Shown here piece after piece: positions 32,771-42,704 of a DNA stretch of 64,000 nt (within the stretch, counting starts at the first letter, position 1; each line of letters opens with the position of its first letter). A model generated the notes under the pieces. The model had not been told where the DNA came from. It saw only the letters and a program-made list of their open reading frames with translations, and did no database searches. The DNA comes from Flavobacteriaceae bacterium (GTDB lineage: Bacteria > Bacteroidota > Bacteroidia > Flavobacteriales > Flavobacteriaceae): assembly GCA_013214065.1 (NCBI GenBank), contig JABSPK010000004.1:248001-312000 (forward strand). The letters run 5' to 3'. The position numbers and the translations under genes were made by a program.

Positions 32771-32796
32771 AAGCCCTGATCATCAGGGCTTTTTTT
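32771..32796. terminator. bidirectional terminator between lipoprotein gene and accD
   Basis: AAGCCCTGA and TCAGGGCTT form a 9-bp stem with a 3-nt loop. T runs lie on both sides (TTTTT on plus, TCTTTTTTT on minus), so it can end both converging transcripts. It overlaps the accD stop codon. Confidence 0.9.
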
Positions 32797-33655
32797 ATTG
32801 TCGAACCGGATTGTTCTGGATAAGGTCGATATACAGATTGATCTTTCTTTTCAAATCCCTCCGGTGTGAAATGAAATCCAAAAAGCCGTGCTCCTTGACG
32901 AATTCCGCTGTTTGGAAACCGTCGGGCAAGTCTTTTCCGGTCGTATCCTTGACGACGCGGGGACCTGCAAAACCGATCAAAGCGCCAGGTTCGGAGATGT
33001 TGATATCACCCAACATGGCATAGGATGCCGTGGTACCCCCGGTAGTCGGATCGGTACAAAGCGATATGTAAGGTATCTTGGCTTCAGCCAATTGTGCCAA
33101 TTTAGCGGACGTTTTGGCCAATTGCATCAAAGAAAGGGCCGCTTCCATCATACGGGCCCCACCTGATTTCGAAATCATCAAAAATGGGATTTTCTTTCGC
33201 TTGGCGACATCGATGGCCCTAGCGATCTTCTCACCGACCACACTTCCCATCGAACCTCCGATAAAACTGAAATCCATACAGGCGATGACCAACTCTTTCC
33301 CCAAAGATTTACCAACCGCGGTGCGAACGGCATCGTTCAATCCTGTTTTGGCCTTAGCGGCTTTCAAACGGTCGGTGTACTTTTTGGTATCGGTGAACTT
33401 CAAGGGATCTTTCGAACTCAATTTCTCGTCCAATTCCTTATAATCGTTATCGTCGAAAAGGATCTCGAAATATTCCTTGCTACCGACCCTGACATGGTAA
33501 TCATCTTCAGGGCTGACATAAAAGTTTTTGGCGAGCTCTTCGGATTCGACGATTTTTCCGGTGGGCGATTTGTACCAAAGGCCCTTGGGAGTGTCTTTTT
33601 TCTCCTCCGTCGCGGTCTGTATCCCTTTTTCCTTTCTTTTGAACCAAGCGGTCAT
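32795..33655 (-). CDS. accD: acetyl-CoA carboxylase carboxyltransferase subunit beta
   Basis: 286 residues. The carboxyltransferase core is clear: [58 protein letters not shown] and [13 protein letters not shown]. It transfers CO2 from biotin to acetyl-CoA for fatty acid synthesis. The N-terminal zinc ribbon seen in E. coli is recognisable by its flanks ([23 protein letters not shown]), but its four Cys positions are Ser30, Gly33, Ser48 and Asp51. It follows fbaA by 15 bases. Confidence 0.95.
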   Translation of the reverse strand: MTAWFKRKEKGIQTATEEKKDTPKGLWYKSPTGKIVESEELAKNFYVSPEDDYHVRVGSKEYFEILFDDNDYKELDEKLSSKDPLKFTDTKKYTDRLKAAKAKTGLNDAVRTAVGKSLGKELVIACMDFSFIGGSMGSVVGEKIARAIDVAKRKKIPFLMISKSGGARMMEAALSLMQLAKTSAKLAQLAEAKIPYISLCTDPTTGGTTASYAMLGDINISEPGALIGFAGPRVVKDTTGKDLPDGFQTAEFVKEHGFLDFISHRRDLKRKINLYIDLIQNNPVRQ

Positions 33656-33670
33656 ATGATTGAATTTAGG

Positions 33671-34738
33671 TTAGAGGGTATTGATGTTGTTCAGGTCTTC
33701 GAAGGCCTGTTTTAAGCGATCTCCGAATGACTTTTCGCCGTCTCGGAGCCATACGCGTGGATCGTAGAATTTCTTGTTCGGCTGATCATCACCATCAGGA
33801 TTGCCGATCTGCGATTGCAAATAGCCTGATTTTCCTTGAACGTAGTCACGTACCCCGGCCATGAAAGCGTATTGTAAATCGGTGTCGATGTTCATTTTGA
33901 CGACGCCATAACCGATGGCCTCCCGGATTTCCTCAAGAGACGATCCCGAACCTCCATGGAAAACGAAATCGATATGGTTGTGCCCTACGCCGTATTTGTT
34001 CGAGATAAACTCCTGTGAGTTTTTCAAGATTTTCGGTGTCAAGGTAACATTACCTGGTTTGTACACCCCGTGAACGTTTCCGAATGCGGCCGCTACGGTG
34101 AATCGTGGCGAGACTTTGGAAAGCTCTTCGTAGGCATAGGCTACTTCTTCGGGCTGTGTGTATAGTTTGGAGCTATCGACATCGGTATTGTCAACACCGT
34201 CTTCCTCACCTCCGGTAACCCCCAATTCGATTTCAAGGGTCATGTCCATTTTGGCCATGCGCTCCAAGTACTGCTTGCAGATTTCGATATTTTCTTCGAT
34301 CGGTTCCTCTGAAAGGTCGATCATATGGGAACTGTACAAGGATTTTCCGGTCGCTTTGTAGTGTGCTTCACTTGCATCCAAGAGCCCATCGATCCATGGC
34401 AAGAGTTTTTTGGCACAGTGGTCGGTATGCAAAATAACCGTTGCCCCATAGGCCTCGGCCATTTCATGTACGTGCTTCGCACCTGCGATACCCCCAAGAA
34501 TGGCCGATCGCTGGTTTTCATTGGAAAGACCTTTGCCCGCGTTGAATTGTGCCCCACCATTCGAGAATTGGATGATGACGGGTGAATTCAAATTGGCTGC
34601 GGTTTCCAAAACGGCATTAACCGTATTCGATCCGATCACATTGACCGCGGGAAGGGCGAACCCTTTCTCCTTGGCGTAGTTGAATATTTTCTGGACTTCA
34701 TCGCCGGTAGCAACGCCCGGCTTGATGGAATGAGACAT
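33671..34738 (-). CDS. fbaA: class II fructose-bisphosphate aldolase
   Basis: 355 residues of the FbaA type. The zinc and substrate motifs are TVILHTDHCAKKLLPWIDGLLDA, ELGVTGGEEDGVDN, AAFGNVHGVYKPGNV and VFHGGSGSSLEEI. It cleaves fructose 1,6-bisphosphate in glycolysis and runs in reverse in gluconeogenesis. It has a good promoter box at 34777-34770 and is followed by accD in the same direction. Confidence 0.97.
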   Translation of the reverse strand: MSHSIKPGVATGDEVQKIFNYAKEKGFALPAVNVIGSNTVNAVLETAANLNSPVIIQFSNGGAQFNAGKGLSNENQRSAILGGIAGAKHVHEMAEAYGATVILHTDHCAKKLLPWIDGLLDASEAHYKATGKSLYSSHMIDLSEEPIEENIEICKQYLERMAKMDMTLEIELGVTGGEEDGVDNTDVDSSKLYTQPEEVAYAYEELSKVSPRFTVAAAFGNVHGVYKPGNVTLTPKILKNSQEFISNKYGVGHNHIDFVFHGGSGSSLEEIREAIGYGVVKMNIDTDLQYAFMAGVRDYVQGKSGYLQSQIGNPDGDDQPNKKFYDPRVWLRDGEKSFGDRLKQAFEDLNNINTL

Positions 34739-34769
34739 AGTTTCGTCGGTTACAGGTTAAAACAGTAAG

Positions 34770-34777
34770 CAAAAGTA
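34770..34777 (-). promoter_or_regulatory. -7 promoter box of fbaA
   Basis: TACTTTTG on the minus strand is a perfect TAnnTTTG, 31 bases before the fbaA ATG, in the 54-base gap after tamL. Confidence 0.7.
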
Positions 34778-34792
34778 ATAAAATAATCAGGC

Positions 34793-37387
34793 TTAAAAAG
34801 GATAATTGATACCGATATTGAGTACCGCTTCGTTTAGGTTGAAGTTGGTAAACCAACGATCTGAACCGATCAATGCGGGGTTGTAGGTTTTAAAGCCCGT
34901 ATCCAATCGGATGACGAAATAGGTAAAGTCGTACCGTAGACCAAAGCCGGTACCCAGGGCGATATCTCCCAAAGATTCAAAACCGTTGAAGGTAGCATCG
35001 GGGTCGTCTACATTATCGAACACGTTCCAAATATTGCCCGCATCGGCAAAGAAGGCCCCCTTGATATCCCCAACGATGGGAAATCGGTATTCAAGGTTAA
35101 AGGCCAATTTAAAGTTCGCTTCATTGAAATCGTTGAGGTTCTGAGTGCGGCCCGGACCTAAGGAATATACATCCCAAGCCCGATTGTCATTCGATCCCCC
35201 ACCGAAATAACTGCGTACAAAGGGGATGTTGTCTGAATTGCCGTAGGGTATGGCCAACCCCATAAAGCCCCGAAACGCCAGTACATTGGTGTTCGAAAGG
35301 CTCCAGTGCTTGATGTAGTCGAATTCCGTTTTCACGTATTGGGAATAGGGTACGTTGAACACCAAGCCCTGTTCGCTATCGTTTTGGTTGAACGGGATGA
35401 AATTCTCGAAAAGAGCCAACATATTCCCCGCACTTTCCAACCGGATGCGGTATTGAAAGAAATTATTGTCTTTGATATCGACCCGATTGTCTTTCTGGTA
35501 GGTGAAGTTCGAACTAAAGATCAGGTTGTTGCTCGTCAACCGTACCCTCCGCTCTTCAATACTGCGCACCTGATCGAAATCATCTTGGTCCAAGGCCAGA
35601 CCCTGGTTGAGGATGGCATCGGTGAACCCCGTGGTACCCTCGGTGATGATCAGTTCGGGTTCATCGTCCGGATCGGAGGCGGGGTCTACGTTCTCATCGA
35701 AAAATCCTTCGAATCCGGCAACGCCCTCATAGGCATCGGCAATACCGTCAAGCGAGTTGTAGGTGTTGCCATACACATTGTAAAAATCCCCAGTGTCGGT
35801 ATTGCGAACGAACTCGATATTCAATAGTTCGAGGGTGTTCTTTTGAAAATTCGAAGGAGACCAGCTGTAGCTGACGATGGAATTCAGCGACTGGCGATCC
35901 AAACCGATGTTTTGCTGAAAGTTGGTACCGATCGATACCCGGGTCTGGGGAACCATATAATACGGGATGATCTTTTCCGTATTGATTGGGAACCATATTC
36001 TTGGAAAGGTGAGGTTGATGTCACCTCCGATTTCGGAGGTAAAGGTCTCATCGGACGCATTATCACTTAAAAAACCGATGGACCCCCTTGCCGACAAACT
36101 CAAGGTTTCGGCCCCGCCGAAAATATTTCTGGTGATGACCGAAGTACTAAAACCTGCGCCTAGCTGCTGGATATTGGACCTGCTGATGTCGAAATCCAAG
36201 CCCAACGAATACTTCGAACGGGGCACCAAATAGATGTTCGAGGTGAGGTATCGCCCGGTTTCATCAGGTACCAGCTCAAAACTGGGGTATTTGAAAGTGT
36301 TCAGGTTGACGATTTGGCGTTTACTACGTATCTCATCCAACTCCCGGTAAATGCTGTCTTTTTCAAAGAAAATCGCATCGGTCAAGGCTTCGGGCCGGTA
36401 TTTGAGTTCATCTTGAAAGAAAATGGTGTAATTCTCATACGTAATCGAATCCAAGGTGCTTTTGTCGGTATTGAACCGATAATCCGAGTAGATGTTGATG
36501 TTTTTGAAGCGATTGACTTGATAAGCCAAGGTTCCGACCGAATCGCCCGGACGTTTCAGGTTTTCGATATTGAGTTCCACATCCATTTTCTGATCGTCGG
36601 CCAATTGGGTGGTATCCCTCAAAATATTATAATTGATCGAACTCTCTTGAAAATTGTAGATGCCTGAATTCCTGAACAAGTTGGTCAAGCGTTGGCGCTC
36701 ACCACCGAATTTGGCCAAGTCGAATTGTTCACCCGCCTTGACCAATGAGCCTTCAACGTTTCGAGCCAAGATTGAATCGAGGTCTTTGGAGGCGATGTTC
36801 TGCGAGAGGCTATCGATAAAATAAGGTTTGCCCAAGGCCACGTGATAGTTGATTACAGCCCGTTTGCGTTTGCCATAGGGTTTGATCTCATAAGACGCTT
36901 GGTTGTTGAAGTACCCCTTGCTTCCGTAATAGGTTTCAAGGCGTTCCATGGACTTGTTCGTTCGAACGGTGTCGATAATCGCCGGTGCTTCACCAATGCG
37001 CTTAAAAAGGTTGCTATAGCCTTTTACAACAAAGGATTGCCCCAGTCGATCGACCTGTTTGTTCGAAAGCAAACGCCCCAATCGTTTTTTGCGTTTCGGT
37101 TTGCGCTGCAACCAATCTTGGTAAAGGGAATCCGGATTTTCCTTGGCGAGGTTATAGATGTTCAAACGAAGCGGATACCCCAGTACACTGCTGTTCGGGC
37201 GTTGTGAAATCAGGTTTTTAATGGCGTCATCGGTGACCTTGACACTATCGGCATAGATGCTGTTCTTCGTGAGCAGTAGCTCCTCGTCCCCGACCTTTTT
37301 GATCGCATTACAAGAAGCTAAGGCACATGCTAATAAGAATAAACCTATTTTTGCCTTACTTTTTTTAAGCACCAACCGTAGCTTCAT
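34793..37387 (-). CDS. tamL: TamL, lipoprotein-type BamA/TamA family protein
   Basis: 864 residues from ATG 37387. The N-terminus is a lipoprotein signal (LFLLACALASCNAIKK), which distinguishes TamL from proteobacterial TamA. POTRA-like repeats follow (MERLETYYGSKGYFNNQASYEI, RLTNLFRNSGIYNFQE). A 16-strand Omp85 barrel follows, with the characteristic FVRSYFGGGSNDNRAWDVYSLGPG and a final NIGINYPF. It helps insert outer-membrane proteins. A TAATTTTG box lies 6 bases before the ATG. Confidence 0.9.
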   Translation of the reverse strand: MKLRLVLKKSKAKIGLFLLACALASCNAIKKVGDEELLLTKNSIYADSVKVTDDAIKNLISQRPNSSVLGYPLRLNIYNLAKENPDSLYQDWLQRKPKRKKRLGRLLSNKQVDRLGQSFVVKGYSNLFKRIGEAPAIIDTVRTNKSMERLETYYGSKGYFNNQASYEIKPYGKRKRAVINYHVALGKPYFIDSLSQNIASKDLDSILARNVEGSLVKAGEQFDLAKFGGERQRLTNLFRNSGIYNFQESSINYNILRDTTQLADDQKMDVELNIENLKRPGDSVGTLAYQVNRFKNINIYSDYRFNTDKSTLDSITYENYTIFFQDELKYRPEALTDAIFFEKDSIYRELDEIRSKRQIVNLNTFKYPSFELVPDETGRYLTSNIYLVPRSKYSLGLDFDISRSNIQQLGAGFSTSVITRNIFGGAETLSLSARGSIGFLSDNASDETFTSEIGGDINLTFPRIWFPINTEKIIPYYMVPQTRVSIGTNFQQNIGLDRQSLNSIVSYSWSPSNFQKNTLELLNIEFVRNTDTGDFYNVYGNTYNSLDGIADAYEGVAGFEGFFDENVDPASDPDDEPELIITEGTTGFTDAILNQGLALDQDDFDQVRSIEERRVRLTSNNLIFSSNFTYQKDNRVDIKDNNFFQYRIRLESAGNMLALFENFIPFNQNDSEQGLVFNVPYSQYVKTEFDYIKHWSLSNTNVLAFRGFMGLAIPYGNSDNIPFVRSYFGGGSNDNRAWDVYSLGPGRTQNLNDFNEANFKLAFNLEYRFPIVGDIKGAFFADAGNIWNVFDNVDDPDATFNGFESLGDIALGTGFGLRYDFTYFVIRLDTGFKTYNPALIGSDRWFTNFNLNEAVLNIGINYPF

Positions 37388-37412
37388 AAAGGTCAAAATT
37401 ACATGATTTCAT

Positions 37413-38132
37413 ATGGTTAGCAAAAACCGACTTAAGCTGATCAAAAGCTTACATCAAAAAAAGTACCGAAATCAACACCGCCTCTTTTTTGTGGAAGGAA
37501 AGAAAATGGTCGATGAGCTGTTGGAAGCCGGCATGCGACCCTTTGAACTTTTGGTGACCGAAGCCCAACAGGAATTTTTCAGTCATCCCGAACAGGTAAG
37601 CATACCTGACAAAGCACTTGAAAAAATTAGTGCGTTACGCAGTCCGAACGGTGTATTAGGGGTTTTCCACATGCCCGAGATCCGACCACCCGATACCAAA
37701 GGTTGGCTATTGGTTTTGGATGGTGTTCGGGATCCCGGGAATCTGGGGACCATCATCCGGCTTTGCGATTGGTTCGGTGTTGGCACCCTGATTTGCTCTG
37801 AGGATACGGCCGATGTATACAATCCCAAGGTGCTGCAAGCTACGATGGGTTCGGTCGCGCGGGTCAATGTGGTTTATTCCGATTTGGTTCCTTTTTTGGA
37901 ACAGTATGACGGACCGATCTATGGAACCTTCATGGAGGGCAAGTCGATTTACAAGGCACGGTTTCCGGAAAAGGGGGTGTTGATCATGGGGAACGAAGGA
38001 TCTGGAATCTCAACCGAAGTCACCCAACTGATCACTGAAAAAATCGGTATTCCATCGCACGGCGACAGTCTGGCCGAGAGTTTGAACGTGGCCAATGCGA
38101 CCGCCATCTGCTTCAGTGAATTGCGCAGGTAG
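37413..38132 (+). CDS. TrmH/SpoU family RNA 2'-O-methyltransferase
   Basis: 239 residues. An N-terminal substrate-binding part (QKKYRNQHRLFFVEGKKMVDELL) is followed by the SPOUT knot: LVLDGVRDPGNLGTIIRLCDWFGV, VLQATMGSVARV, LIMGNEGSGIS and SLAESLNVANATAICFSEL. It methylates a ribose in rRNA or tRNA; which one cannot be read from sequence. It diverges from tamL with only 25 bases between. Confidence 0.9.
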   Translation: MVSKNRLKLIKSLHQKKYRNQHRLFFVEGKKMVDELLEAGMRPFELLVTEAQQEFFSHPEQVSIPDKALEKISALRSPNGVLGVFHMPEIRPPDTKGWLLVLDGVRDPGNLGTIIRLCDWFGVGTLICSEDTADVYNPKVLQATMGSVARVNVVYSDLVPFLEQYDGPIYGTFMEGKSIYKARFPEKGVLIMGNEGSGISTEVTQLITEKIGIPSHGDSLAESLNVANATAICFSELRR

Positions 38133-38133
38133 C

Positions 38134-38832
38134 CTATTCGAAAGTAAAATTGATGAAAATACCCCGGGTACGCATGGCATTGATGTTGCCGGTCCATGGG
38201 CTATTAGGGTCCTCATCCCGCACCAGTTCGTCATTTAGGGCGAATACGCCGCGGATCGAAGGGGTAAACTTGAAGTATTCGGTATAGAAATCGATCCCAA
38301 AACCCAATTCATAACCATAGACGTTCTTCTTCATCCGGAACTCCCCGCTGCTATTGTCTTCCAAACTATCTTCTTTGGCACCTAGGTTAAGTGCGGTATA
38401 GACCCCGCCGATGACAAAAGGTTTGATATTATTGAATCTACGGGTACTGACCTTGAGCAGGAACGGAAAGCGAATGTAGGTCGACCGGACTTCACGAATG
38501 GCATCATTGGCTTCCTCAAAGTTCGGAAAGCCCAAATCCCTTTGGGTATATAACAGGCCGGGCTCAAAGCGGAAATCCAGGAATTCATTGATGCGCAATT
38601 CCCCCAACACCCCGACATTGAAGCCAAAACTTTTATTGACCAAGACATCTTGCCCAATGTCGTTTTCATATTCAAATTGGAAATCATACTGGTTGAATCC
38701 GAGAAAGTACCCGAAATTGATAAGCTTCTTATCCTCATTTTGGATATTGAGGATCGGATCTTTTCCGAATTGGGCATGTATCGTTAGACAGCAGAACGCG
38801 GTCAACAACAAAAACGATGAGGTTTTTTTCAT
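38134..38832 (-). CDS. porT: PorT/SprT-like type IX secretion barrel protein
   Basis: 232 residues with a signal peptide (LLLTAFCCLTIHAQ) and an outer-membrane barrel. The sequence INFGYFLGFNQYDFQFEYEND, RFEPGLLYTQRDL and YIRFPFLLKVSTRRFNNIKPFVIGG is typical of PorT. PorT/SprT is needed for type IX secretion and, where present, gliding. The location 4 bases after ubiE is the usual order in Flavobacteriaceae, which supports the call. Confidence 0.88.
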   Translation of the reverse strand: MKKTSSFLLLTAFCCLTIHAQFGKDPILNIQNEDKKLINFGYFLGFNQYDFQFEYENDIGQDVLVNKSFGFNVGVLGELRINEFLDFRFEPGLLYTQRDLGFPNFEEANDAIREVRSTYIRFPFLLKVSTRRFNNIKPFVIGGVYTALNLGAKEDSLEDNSSGEFRMKKNVYGYELGFGIDFYTEYFKFTPSIRGVFALNDELVRDEDPNSPWTGNINAMRTRGIFINFTFE

Positions 38833-38836
38833 TCAG

Positions 38837-39565
38837 TTACTTTGACGCTACATAAATAGTGGCAACCCCGAACGTTTGGGGTTTGTTCTCTATAGCTATA
38901 AACCCCGTTTTACTTAAAATATTGTTGAACTCCTCACCATGTGGAAAGACGGCCGCTGATTTCGACAGGTAGCGATAGGCTGTCCGATCTTTTGAAAACC
39001 AACGCCCAATGGCGGGTAATAGGTAGCCTGAATACAGGTGGTACCCTTGTTTGAATGGAAATTTAACCGGTACCGAGGTTTCCAACACCACGAAAGAACC
39101 TCCCGGTTTCAATACCCGGTATATCTCGGCTAATCCTTTTTCCAAATTTTCAAAATTCCGAACCCCAAAGGATACCGTGATGGCATCAAAGCTGTTGTCG
39201 TCAAACGGAAGGTGCTCGCTATCGCCCAATTGCATGGAAATGGTAGCATCAAGCCCTTTTTTAAGGATTTTTTCCTTGCCGACTTCCAACATTCCAGGAG
39301 AGATATCGAGGCCAATGATCGTTTTGGCCCCCGTTTCGACCAAATTGACCGCGAGATCGCCAGTGCCCGTAGCGATATCAAGTACGCTTTCCGGTTTTGC
39401 TTTGGCGACTTCCTTGACCACCTTTTTACGCCACTTTACGTCAATACCCAGCGAAATCACCCGGTTCAATCCGTCATATTCTTTTGAAATAGCGTCGAAC
39501 ATCTGGGTGACCTGCTCCTTTTTCCCCTTTTCGGAATCGTCATAGGGTCGTACATTTTGCGACAT
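38837..39565 (-). CDS. ubiE: demethylmenaquinone methyltransferase
   Basis: 242 residues from ATG 39565. Class I SAM methyltransferase with SVLDIATGTGDLAVNL, IIGLDISPGMLEVGKEKI, FDAITVSFGVRNFENLEKGL and RVLKPGGSFVVLETS. It makes menaquinone from demethylmenaquinone, the quinone used by Na+-NQR in this phylum. The longer frame to 39625 runs through the promoter and is not used. A TATCTTTG box lies 16 bases before the ATG. Confidence 0.94.
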   Translation of the reverse strand: MSQNVRPYDDSEKGKKEQVTQMFDAISKEYDGLNRVISLGIDVKWRKKVVKEVAKAKPESVLDIATGTGDLAVNLVETGAKTIIGLDISPGMLEVGKEKILKKGLDATISMQLGDSEHLPFDDNSFDAITVSFGVRNFENLEKGLAEIYRVLKPGGSFVVLETSVPVKFPFKQGYHLYSGYLLPAIGRWFSKDRTAYRYLSKSAAVFPHGEEFNNILSKTGFIAIENKPQTFGVATIYVASK

Positions 39566-39581
39566 AGCGGAATTTTGGGTG

Positions 39582-39589
39582 CAAAGATA
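39582..39589 (-). promoter_or_regulatory. -7 promoter box of ubiE-porT
   Basis: TATCTTTG on the minus strand is a perfect TAnnTTTG close to the ubiE start, so the leader is only about 10 nt. Confidence 0.65.
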
Positions 39590-39636
39590 CAATCTCGTTG
39601 CCCATGCCCGGTAGTAGGGCAACAAAATAAATTACG

Positions 39637-39644
39637 TAATTTTG
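39637..39644 (+). promoter_or_regulatory. -7 promoter box for trkA-trkH
   Basis: TAATTTTG on the plus strand is a perfect TAnnTTTG, 114 bases before the trkA ATG. It leaves a fairly long leader in which I see no clear structure. Confidence 0.55.
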
Positions 39645-39758
39645 CCGAAAATCAACACTTTGGATTTTAAGAAGGGCATGCCCATGCCGCATGACAGACA
39701 CGCTTTCCGAGAAACGTTAATGATATACGGTGATTCTTTTTAAACGTAGAAAAGCAAA

Positions 39759-41108
39759 ATGAAGATAATCATTGCAGGAGCTGGTGAAGTCGGATTTCAT
39801 TTGGCCAAACTCTTGTCATACGAAGCCCAGGAAATTACCCTGATCGATACGGATAAAGAAAGTCTCTCCTATGCCGATAACCATTTGGACATCAGGGTGC
39901 TCCGAGGTGATGCCACCTCAATTGAAGTACTACAGGACGCCAAGGTGGCGGCTTCCGATTTGGTCATTGGGGTAACTTCATCCGAAACCACCAACCTCAC
40001 CCTTTGTTTGTTGGCCAAACAATTGGGGTGCAAGAAAACCATTGCCAGGATATCGAATACCGAATTCGTAGACAACCGGCAATTGATCAAATTCGACGAG
40101 TTGGGCATCGATGAGCTGATCTCACCCGAAGAATTGGCGGCAAGTGAGATCCAATTGCTTTTAAACCAATCCGCTTTCAACGATACCTACGAGTTTGAAG
40201 CGGGCCTATTGACCATGGTGGGAGTGTTCTTACCGAAATCAGCCCCTTTTGTCGGAAAGATGGTGAAGGAAGCGGCAAAAATCTTTCCTGAGATCCATTT
40301 CATGCCGATCGCCCTACAACGTATGGGCACACAATATACCCTTATTCCCAGGGGTGATACCGTCTTCAAGGAAGGCGATCAGGTCTATTTCATCACAGCT
40401 GCTGAAGGGGTCGAAGAGTTGTACAAGCTCACCGGGATGCAAAAGAAAGACATCAAAAACGTGATGATCTTAGGTGGTAGCAAGGTCGGATATAATACCG
40501 CACGAGATCTTTGCGCCAAGAAATTCAATGTCAAGCTGATCGAGAAGAGCAAGGAAAAAGCTTTTGATATGGCCGATGATCTTCCGAATGCCTTAGTGAT
40601 CAATGGCGACGGACGAAACGTAGAGCTTTTGGAAGAGGAAAGCTTGGAATCGATGGATGCCTTTATCGCGGTCACGGGGAATTCGGAAACCAACATCATG
40701 TCATGCCTCGTAGCCAAATCGAAAAAGATCAAAAAGACCATTGCCTTGGTCGAGAATATGGATTATTTCCAGTTGTCGCAATCCATCGGCATCGACACCT
40801 TGATTAACAAAAAGCTTTTGGCGGCCAACAACATTTTCCGCTATGTCAGAAGGGGAGAGGTGCTGGCTTTGACCCGGTTGAACAGTTTGAACGCTGAAAT
40901 TCTGGAGTTCGAAGTAAAGGCCTCATCCGTAGTGAACGGAGAGGTCATCCGCGAATTGAATTTTCCAAGGGAAGCCATCATAGGCGGGGTCATCCGCGAT
41001 GGCAAAGGGATCATCGCCTTGGGCGATTTCAAGATCGCCGAAGGGGATAAGGTGGTGGTCTGTAGTCTACCGAAGGCCATTCCCCAGATAGAAAAGCTCT
41101 TTTTATGA
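39759..41108 (+). CDS. trkA: Trk potassium uptake regulatory subunit TrkA
   Basis: 449 residues with two tandem RCK units. Each begins with an NAD-binding fold (IIAGAGEVGFHLAKLL at the N-terminus, MILGGSKVGYNTARDL near 235) and ends with a TrkA-C domain. It gates the TrkH potassium channel in response to nucleotides. Its stop overlaps the trkH start (ATGA). Confidence 0.96.
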   Translation: MKIIIAGAGEVGFHLAKLLSYEAQEITLIDTDKESLSYADNHLDIRVLRGDATSIEVLQDAKVAASDLVIGVTSSETTNLTLCLLAKQLGCKKTIARISNTEFVDNRQLIKFDELGIDELISPEELAASEIQLLLNQSAFNDTYEFEAGLLTMVGVFLPKSAPFVGKMVKEAAKIFPEIHFMPIALQRMGTQYTLIPRGDTVFKEGDQVYFITAAEGVEELYKLTGMQKKDIKNVMILGGSKVGYNTARDLCAKKFNVKLIEKSKEKAFDMADDLPNALVINGDGRNVELLEEESLESMDAFIAVTGNSETNIMSCLVAKSKKIKKTIALVENMDYFQLSQSIGIDTLINKKLLAANNIFRYVRRGEVLALTRLNSLNAEILEFEVKASSVVNGEVIRELNFPREAIIGGVIRDGKGIIALGDFKIAEGDKVVVCSLPKAIPQIEKLFL

Positions 41109-42598
41109 TGGGATTGAATTTCCGGATCATCGTTCACATCATGGGCCTGTTATTGCTTTGCAACGGCTCGTTCATGTTCGTGGCCGCGTTGGTCAGCGGT
41201 ATTTACAAGGATGGGGCGACACTTGATATCACCTTGGCCGCTATCGTCACCATGTTGGTAGGGGTTATGGCTATGTTCTACACCCGGGGGCATCGCAAAG
41301 AGGTAAAACGTAAAGAGGGGTACATTATCGTGACTTTCGGATGGTTGATCATGTCGATCTCCGGGGTCTTGCCCTATATTTTTTCGGGCACTATTCCCAG
41401 TTTGACCAATGCATTTTTTGAGACTATTTCGGGCTATACGACGACGGGAGCTTCCATTCTCGATGATATTGAGGCCATGCCCAAAGGTATTCTGTTTTGG
41501 AGGAGCCTTACCCATTGGATCGGTGGCATGGGGATCATCGTCTTGGCCATAGCCATTTTGCCACTGCTCGGAATCGGTGGAATGCAGCTTTTTGCTGCAG
41601 AGGCTCCTGGACCTGGAGGAGACAAGCTCCACCCCCGAATTACCGATACCGCCAAACGGCTTTGGCTTATTTATGTCGGATACACCGTCGCCGAAACCCT
41701 TTTGTTGCGTTTGGCCGGGATGTCCTTTTTCGATGCGGCCAATCATGCGTTGGCAACCTTGTCTACGGGCGGGTTCTCTACCAAAAACGCCAGTTTGGCC
41801 TATTGGAACGCCCAGCCTTTGATCCAATACATAACCATGTTGTTCATGTTTTTGGCAGGGGCCAATTTCGTGATGAGCTATTTTGCTTTTACCGGAAAAG
41901 TGCAGCGGGTGATCAAGGACGAAGAATTCAAGGTATACAGCATTTTCATCATCATCTTTACCATTGTGGCGACCTTGATCGTCTATTTTCGGGCGAACGT
42001 GCCGGTTTCCGATTTTCATCCCCAGGTTTTCGGGGGCTTCGAAAGCGCGTTCCGACATGGATTGTTCCAAGTGTTGGCCATCGTGACCACCACCGGATTC
42101 GTTACGGCCGATTTCACCTCTTGGACCCCTTTTCTCACCATTTTCTTTTTTGGATTGATGTTCCTGGGGGGTTCTGCGGGATCCACGGCAGGGGGGATCA
42201 AGGTCATGCGGCACTTATTGATCATCAAAAACGGGATCCTGGAATTCAAGCGCACCTTGCATACCAATGCGATCATACCGGTGCGGTATAACAACAAAAC
42301 TGTGACCGAACACATTGTCTACAACATCATCGCCTTTTTCGTGCTCTATATGTTGTTGTTCATTATCGGGGCCTTGGTATTGGGTTTGATGGGCCTTGAT
42401 TTCGTATCGGCCATTGGTGGCGCGGCCTCTTCTTTAGGCAACGTAGGTCCGGCTTTGGGCGATTTGAACCCGGTCAGTAATTACAACAGCTTACCCGATT
42501 TGGGCAAGTGGTGGTGTGCGTTCTTGATGCTCTTAGGACGTTTGGAATTGTTTACCGTCTTGATTTTGTTAACTCCCTATTTTTGGCGACGCACCTAG
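41105..42598 (+). CDS. trkH: Trk potassium transporter membrane subunit TrkH
   Basis: 497 residues, very hydrophobic, with four pore repeats: SGYTTTGASILDDI, ALATLSTGGFSTKNAS, VTTTGFVTADF and ASSLGNVGPALGDL. The Gly of each filter loop is present. It carries K+ into the cell, driven by ion gradients. It is translationally coupled to trkA through a 4-base overlap. Confidence 0.96.
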   Translation: MMGLNFRIIVHIMGLLLLCNGSFMFVAALVSGIYKDGATLDITLAAIVTMLVGVMAMFYTRGHRKEVKRKEGYIIVTFGWLIMSISGVLPYIFSGTIPSLTNAFFETISGYTTTGASILDDIEAMPKGILFWRSLTHWIGGMGIIVLAIAILPLLGIGGMQLFAAEAPGPGGDKLHPRITDTAKRLWLIYVGYTVAETLLLRLAGMSFFDAANHALATLSTGGFSTKNASLAYWNAQPLIQYITMLFMFLAGANFVMSYFAFTGKVQRVIKDEEFKVYSIFIIIFTIVATLIVYFRANVPVSDFHPQVFGGFESAFRHGLFQVLAIVTTTGFVTADFTSWTPFLTIFFFGLMFLGGSAGSTAGGIKVMRHLLIIKNGILEFKRTLHTNAIIPVRYNNKTVTEHIVYNIIAFFVLYMLLFIIGALVLGLMGLDFVSAIGGAASSLGNVGPALGDLNPVSNYNSLPDLGKWWCAFLMLLGRLELFTVLILLTPYFWRRT

Positions 42599-42704
42599 AA
42601 ACAATCGTTCCAATTTGCCGGTAAAACCGAAGCTTCACCCGCGATTGGATAGCTGTAAATCTCTGTGTACATTTAGGAGCGGTTAAGATCATCAAATCAT
42701 AGCT

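Noticed and set aside
41150-42214. A 354-codon minus-strand frame opposite trkH
   Set aside because: The composition is His/Gln/Arg-rich as expected for the reverse of a membrane protein gene, and trkH is certain.
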